Positions 61,194-64,000 of a stretch of DNA of 64,000 bases are shown here, piece after piece. The stretch covers positions 62,001-126,000 of the forward strand of contig NZ_CANDNZ010000012.1 of NCBI RefSeq assembly GCF_947387555.1, written 5' to 3'. The DNA comes from Thalassomonas sp. RHCl1 (GTDB lineage Bacteria > Pseudomonadota > Gammaproteobacteria > Enterobacterales > Alteromonadaceae). The translations under genes were made by a program, and so were the position numbers. Below the pieces are notes generated by a model. The model was not told the DNA's origin. It saw only the letters and a list, made by a program, of their open reading frames with translations, and ran no database searches. How positions within the stretch are numbered: the stretch's first letter is position 1; each line of letters opens with the position of its first letter.

Positions 61194-62891
61194 ATGAAAT
61201 TTAACCGGGCTTTAGCCTTGGGCAGCGCTATTTTGATGTCAGCCAGCGCCCTTGCGGCCAGCAAAGGGAGCAATCAGCGCTGGTTTGAAATGGAAGTCAT
61301 TTTATTTAGCCAGCTTTCGGATAAGGCCTTATTAAAAGAGCACTTCCCCGATAGCCAGCCACTGCCACAATATAAAAAAGTGGTGGATTTGCTGACCCCT
61401 TATCTCAACCCGGATATTGCCGCTTTAAAACAGCAACTTACCACCTGTGGCGATGAGCAGTCGGCACAGGATCTGATCAGTCAGGCGATAACAGACAGCC
61501 GCCAGGCGTTCTTTAGCCCAAAAACCCTGGAGCAAATTCAGCTAACGGAGTTTGCTCCACAGCAAACGTTTGCCGATGACTTTTCTGATCCGGCTTTTTA
61601 CAATCCGGCCTTAAGCACAAACGAAGCTCTCTTTAGCCAGAATAACGCTATCAGCGAACCGGGTACTGATAATCTATCACAGCGGGATTTTACCGGCAGT
61701 GCCACCAGCGAGCTGGCCGGCAATGAGCCAGGGACTGAGAGCAACATGGCGCAGCAAGTTGGCGAAACCTTACCTGAGGCCATCAATACCAATGAGCCAC
61801 TTGGTGAAATCCCTGAGCTTGACACCGGACTCAGTCCGGAACAAGCTGCGTTGGTTAATTTAGCCGAGCAGGAGTTTTCTCCGATCCAGTTTAACTATTC
61901 GCCGCAAACACTTCCCCGCAGCCTTTGCCGGCTTGATCAAGCACTTTTTGACCAGTATCAGCAAGATCATAGCGAATATAGCCTAAACGGTTTTACCGTC
62001 ACACAAATGCCGCTGCGCATCGACGGCATCGAAGATGAGTACTCGTCTGTGCCTTATTTACTGAGCAAGGACTCGCTGAAATTACGCAGCATAGTCACCC
62101 AGCTCAGACGCAGTAAAAACTTTAAGCCGCTATTGCATCTGGGCTGGCGACAACCCACGGTATCACGGCGCCGCGCTGTGCCGCTGCGTTTATTTGCCGG
62201 CGACAACCTGCAAGCCCATTACCAGGGCGCCCATGAGTCATATCTACAAGACATGGCCGAGTCCAGGGAGCAAGAGCAAATATTGGCTCAGACACTGGCA
62301 GGTCAAGATAACCAGTCTGGCTTAACAACAGCTGTAGCACCTGCAGCGCAAGCAGATCCGACACAAATGTTCGAGCAAAGGCTGAACCTGCAAATCCGGG
62401 ATATCCTTGCACAAATCGACACCCTGGATGAAGACGTCTCAGCACAGGAAAATCAAAATGACACAGGTCAAAACATAACAGCCGGTGTGCTTAGCGATGC
62501 CAGTTTACTTGACGAGCTGAATAAACCACAGATGCCGCTGGAGCAAAATATTGAAGATTTCAGCGAGCAGCTGATGCTGGCCAATGCCCCCGAGCCGCCG
62601 GTACAACCCTGGTTTCTCGACGGCTTCTTTAAGGTGCATGTAAACCACTACTTATATATCACCGCCGACTTTAATATCATGGATACCACGCTGGCGCAGC
62701 AGGCGACACAGGCACTGGCGCCGCAGGGAAATGATTTACAGGAAAGCACCTTGCCAAAAGCCATTAATTTTAAGCAAAACCGGCGGGTGATCAGCGGTGA
62801 GATCCATTATTTCGATCACCCTTATATGGGCATGATAGTACAAATCCGCCGCTATAAACGCCCTGAGCCGCCGGCACAGGATAACGAATAA
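61194..62891 (+). CDS. csiV: CsiV-family peptidoglycan-binding protein
   Basis: 565 residues. A periplasmic protein of the CsiV family. In Vibrio cholerae CsiV binds peptidoglycan and works with LpoA and PBP1A in cell-wall synthesis. A signal peptide (about residues 1-22, ending ALA-AS) leads into WFEMEVILFSQLSDKALLKEHF, the family opening, and a low-complexity Gln/Glu/Pro-rich middle (about 120-250). The C-terminal conserved part is from about 475 (PWFLDGFFKVHVNHYLYITADF) through SGEIHYFDHPYMGMIVQIRRY. It lies beside mfd, as in related Vibrio and Shewanella genomes, which supports the call. The long middle is variable between species. Confidence 0.9.
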   Translation: MKFNRALALGSAILMSASALAASKGSNQRWFEMEVILFSQLSDKALLKEHFPDSQPLPQYKKVVDLLTPYLNPDIAALKQQLTTCGDEQSAQDLISQAITDSRQAFFSPKTLEQIQLTEFAPQQTFADDFSDPAFYNPALSTNEALFSQNNAISEPGTDNLSQRDFTGSATSELAGNEPGTESNMAQQVGETLPEAINTNEPLGEIPELDTGLSPEQAALVNLAEQEFSPIQFNYSPQTLPRSLCRLDQALFDQYQQDHSEYSLNGFTVTQMPLRIDGIEDEYSSVPYLLSKDSLKLRSIVTQLRRSKNFKPLLHLGWRQPTVSRRRAVPLRLFAGDNLQAHYQGAHESYLQDMAESREQEQILAQTLAGQDNQSGLTTAVAPAAQADPTQMFEQRLNLQIRDILAQIDTLDEDVSAQENQNDTGQNITAGVLSDASLLDELNKPQMPLEQNIEDFSEQLMLANAPEPPVQPWFLDGFFKVHVNHYLYITADFNIMDTTLAQQATQALAPQGNDLQESTLPKAINFKQNRRVISGEIHYFDHPYMGMIVQIRRYKRPEPPAQDNE

Positions 62892-62953
62892 ACAGCAAAG
62901 TCAGCGCTACGGCGCTGCTTCATTCACCCGGTTAACAAGAGTTGAGAGTTACC

Positions 62954-63241
62954 ATGGACAAACAAGATCAAATACAGGCGGCGGTTTTTCGCCGTTTATT
63001 GGCCCATCTGGACAGCCGCAAAGACGTACAGAATATCGAATTGATGAATTTAGCCGGTTTTTGCCGCAACTGCTTTTCCAAATGGACGGTGGCCGAAGCA
63101 GAAAAACTCGGTGTCGACATCGATATAGACACCGCCCGCGAACAGGTTTACGGCATGCCTTACAGCGAATGGAAAGAAAAACACCAGCTGCCGGCAACCC
63201 CCGAGCAACTGGCGAAATTTAACGAATTGAATCCGAAATAA
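62954..63241 (+). CDS. DUF1244-domain protein
   Basis: 95 residues, almost wholly alpha-helical. It fits the DUF1244 family: AAVFRRLLAHLDSRKDVQNIELMNLAGFCRNCFSKW in outline, and AREQVYGMPYSEWKEKHQ. The two cysteines in FCRNC are conserved in the family. Function unknown. The start at 62954 (MDKQDQIQAAV) is preferred to 62942 because it is the family's N-terminus. It follows csiV by 63 bp and is probably transcribed with it. Confidence 0.85.
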   Translation: MDKQDQIQAAVFRRLLAHLDSRKDVQNIELMNLAGFCRNCFSKWTVAEAEKLGVDIDIDTAREQVYGMPYSEWKEKHQLPATPEQLAKFNELNPK

Positions 63242-63255
63242 ATTTCCCCAGTCCC

Positions 63256-63286
63256 TGCGGTTATTGGCACCTGATTAATAACCGCA
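63256..63286 (+). terminator. Hairpin after the DUF1244 gene
   Basis: TGCGGTTATT and AATAACCGCA form a perfect 10-bp stem around an 11-nt loop, starting 15 bp after the stop. No strong T-tract follows, so it may act with the next hairpin. Confidence 0.55.
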
Positions 63287-63299
63287 GATAACGACTTTC

Positions 63300-63329
63300 C
63301 AAAAATTGAGCAGGTTAAGGCCTGCTCAA
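63300..63329 (-). terminator. Rho-independent terminator of the last minus-strand gene
   Basis: TTGAGCAGG and CCTGCTCAA form a 9-bp stem around a 6-nt loop. On the minus strand it is followed by TTTTTGG. It lies just after the stop of the 63341 gene, which supports that gene being real. Confidence 0.8.
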
Positions 63330-63340
63330 TAAATTAGCAC

Positions 63341-64000
63341 TCAGGGAATATCCGCCACCGAGCCAAGCAAGGTTTCATCACAGCAAAGCAGATTACGCGC
63401 CCGCAATGCCCCGGTAATAGCGTTCATATTTTCGCGGCGTACAGCTTCACTATCCAACCGGGTTGGCCGGCTATGGGGAGTTTCGATATTGATATATCGG
63501 TGATTGCTGCCAAGACGCACGTACAAGGTGGATAAATCGGTGGCTGACTCACCTGCCGCCCTGTCCTGCAAGACCACATTAAAATTTTGCCCGCTAAAAG
63601 CATTAAAATCCTCACGTGTAGTGGTCCAGATAACAAAATCCGGATGCTCGGGATCGCCGACATAGCAGGAGACGATTTCCGGCATATTGCACCAGCGGAA
63701 AATATTGGTAGTGCCCCCTAAGTTTAATAACCGGCTAAAATCCGGCCTTCTGCGCCCCCTGACCTCTGGGCTGACTGCCTGCAACCGGCTACGCAAGTCA
63801 TCACGGCTGGTGCTACCGCTTGCCGTCTCCCGCTCAACACCACCTGTCAATGAAGCATTTTGCTGCTCGGTCAAGCCTGCGCCACGAAAAGCGTCGGTAT
63901 CACTGCTACGGTTATTGTGCAGGGCAATGGTCGGCAAGGAAAAATTTTTTGAGCATTGCTTCATGGTCAGGAAAAACTGAATTTGCATCGCCCGACGGTC
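63341..64000 (-). CDS. Unrecognised protein, N-terminus beyond the window
   Basis: At least 215 residues from the Met at 63988; the frame stays open to the right edge (64000), so the true start may lie outside. I do not recognise a family. The mid part is mixed charged (GVERETASGSTSRDDLRSRLQ), and the C-terminal half contains CYVGDPEHPDFVIWTTTRED, GQNFNVVLQD and TLYVRLGSNHRYINIETP, with beta-strand character. There are two adjacent cysteines (LLCCDE) near the end. A strong terminator follows. It converges on the DUF1244 gene. Confidence 0.6.
   Translation of the reverse strand, partial: DRRAMQIQFFLTMKQCSKNFSLPTIALHNNRSSDTDAFRGAGLTEQQNASLTGGVERETASGSTSRDDLRSRLQAVSPEVRGRRRPDFSRLLNLGGTTNIFRWCNMPEIVSCYVGDPEHPDFVIWTTTREDFNAFSGQNFNVVLQDRAAGESATDLSTLYVRLGSNHRYINIETPHSRPTRLDSEAVRRENMNAITGALRARNLLCCDETLLGSVADIP

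Overview
The window looks like chromosomal DNA of a marine gammaproteobacterium of the Alteromonadales, most like the Colwelliaceae/Thalassomonas group. This is an inference from family content: Oar-type TonB receptors, a PEP-CTERM sorting signal, MshQ-like DUF6701 proteins, the proteobacterial dedicated sortase (Pds) regulators, CsiV next to Mfd, and E. coli-like MetC, DinG and PolB. I saw no rRNA, tRNA, CRISPR array, complete insertion sequence or integrase gene.

1-10.9 kb is an uptake and scavenging block. Two paralogous TonB-dependent receptors on the minus strand (the first cut by the window edge) lie opposite a RutR-like TetR regulator, a lipoprotein of the endonuclease/exonuclease/phosphatase family and a secreted alkaline phosphatase. 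Two RutR-like operators in the 750-bp gap suggest that the regulator controls itself and perhaps the receptor, possibly for use of extracellular nucleic acid or phosphoesters. 11-16.7 kb holds an alpha-oxoamine-synthase-type enzyme, metC with tandem MetJ-like boxes, a small secreted protein, a frameshifted glutathione S-transferase, a LysR regulator and an SRPBCC protein.

16.8-29.5 kb is an accessory block, with every gene on the minus strand: acetyltransferases, an NTF2-like protein, three hydrolases (two of them lacking canonical catalytic or metal-binding residues), a SymE-like toxin in a repeat-rich pocket, a CDF transporter, an NmrA-like protein, an AraC regulator, an acyltransferase, PhzF and a small helix-hairpin-helix protein. 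It contains direct repeats, hairpins and a few integron attC-like inverted repeats. 29.7-34.4 kb is a DNA-damage pair, polB and dinG, divergent around a LexA-like box.

34.5-50.4 kb is a cell-surface block. One ORF encodes a PEP-CTERM protein fused in frame to a subtilisin/von Willebrand A protein, with the sorting signal and a second signal peptide both internal. Next come two large DUF6701 (MshQ-like) proteins, a class D beta-lactamase, and pdsO, pdsR and pdsS without the sortase or its target. 50.5-57 kb carries an isoquinoline-oxidoreductase-like molybdenum enzyme pair, a DUF1203 protein, a YtrA-type GntR regulator with a membrane protein, two tandem BLUF photoreceptors and an SRPBCC protein. 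57.4-64 kb is core: mfd, whose stop codon runs into a 162-bp MITE-like hairpin element, then csiV, a DUF1244 protein and an unrecognised gene cut by the right edge.
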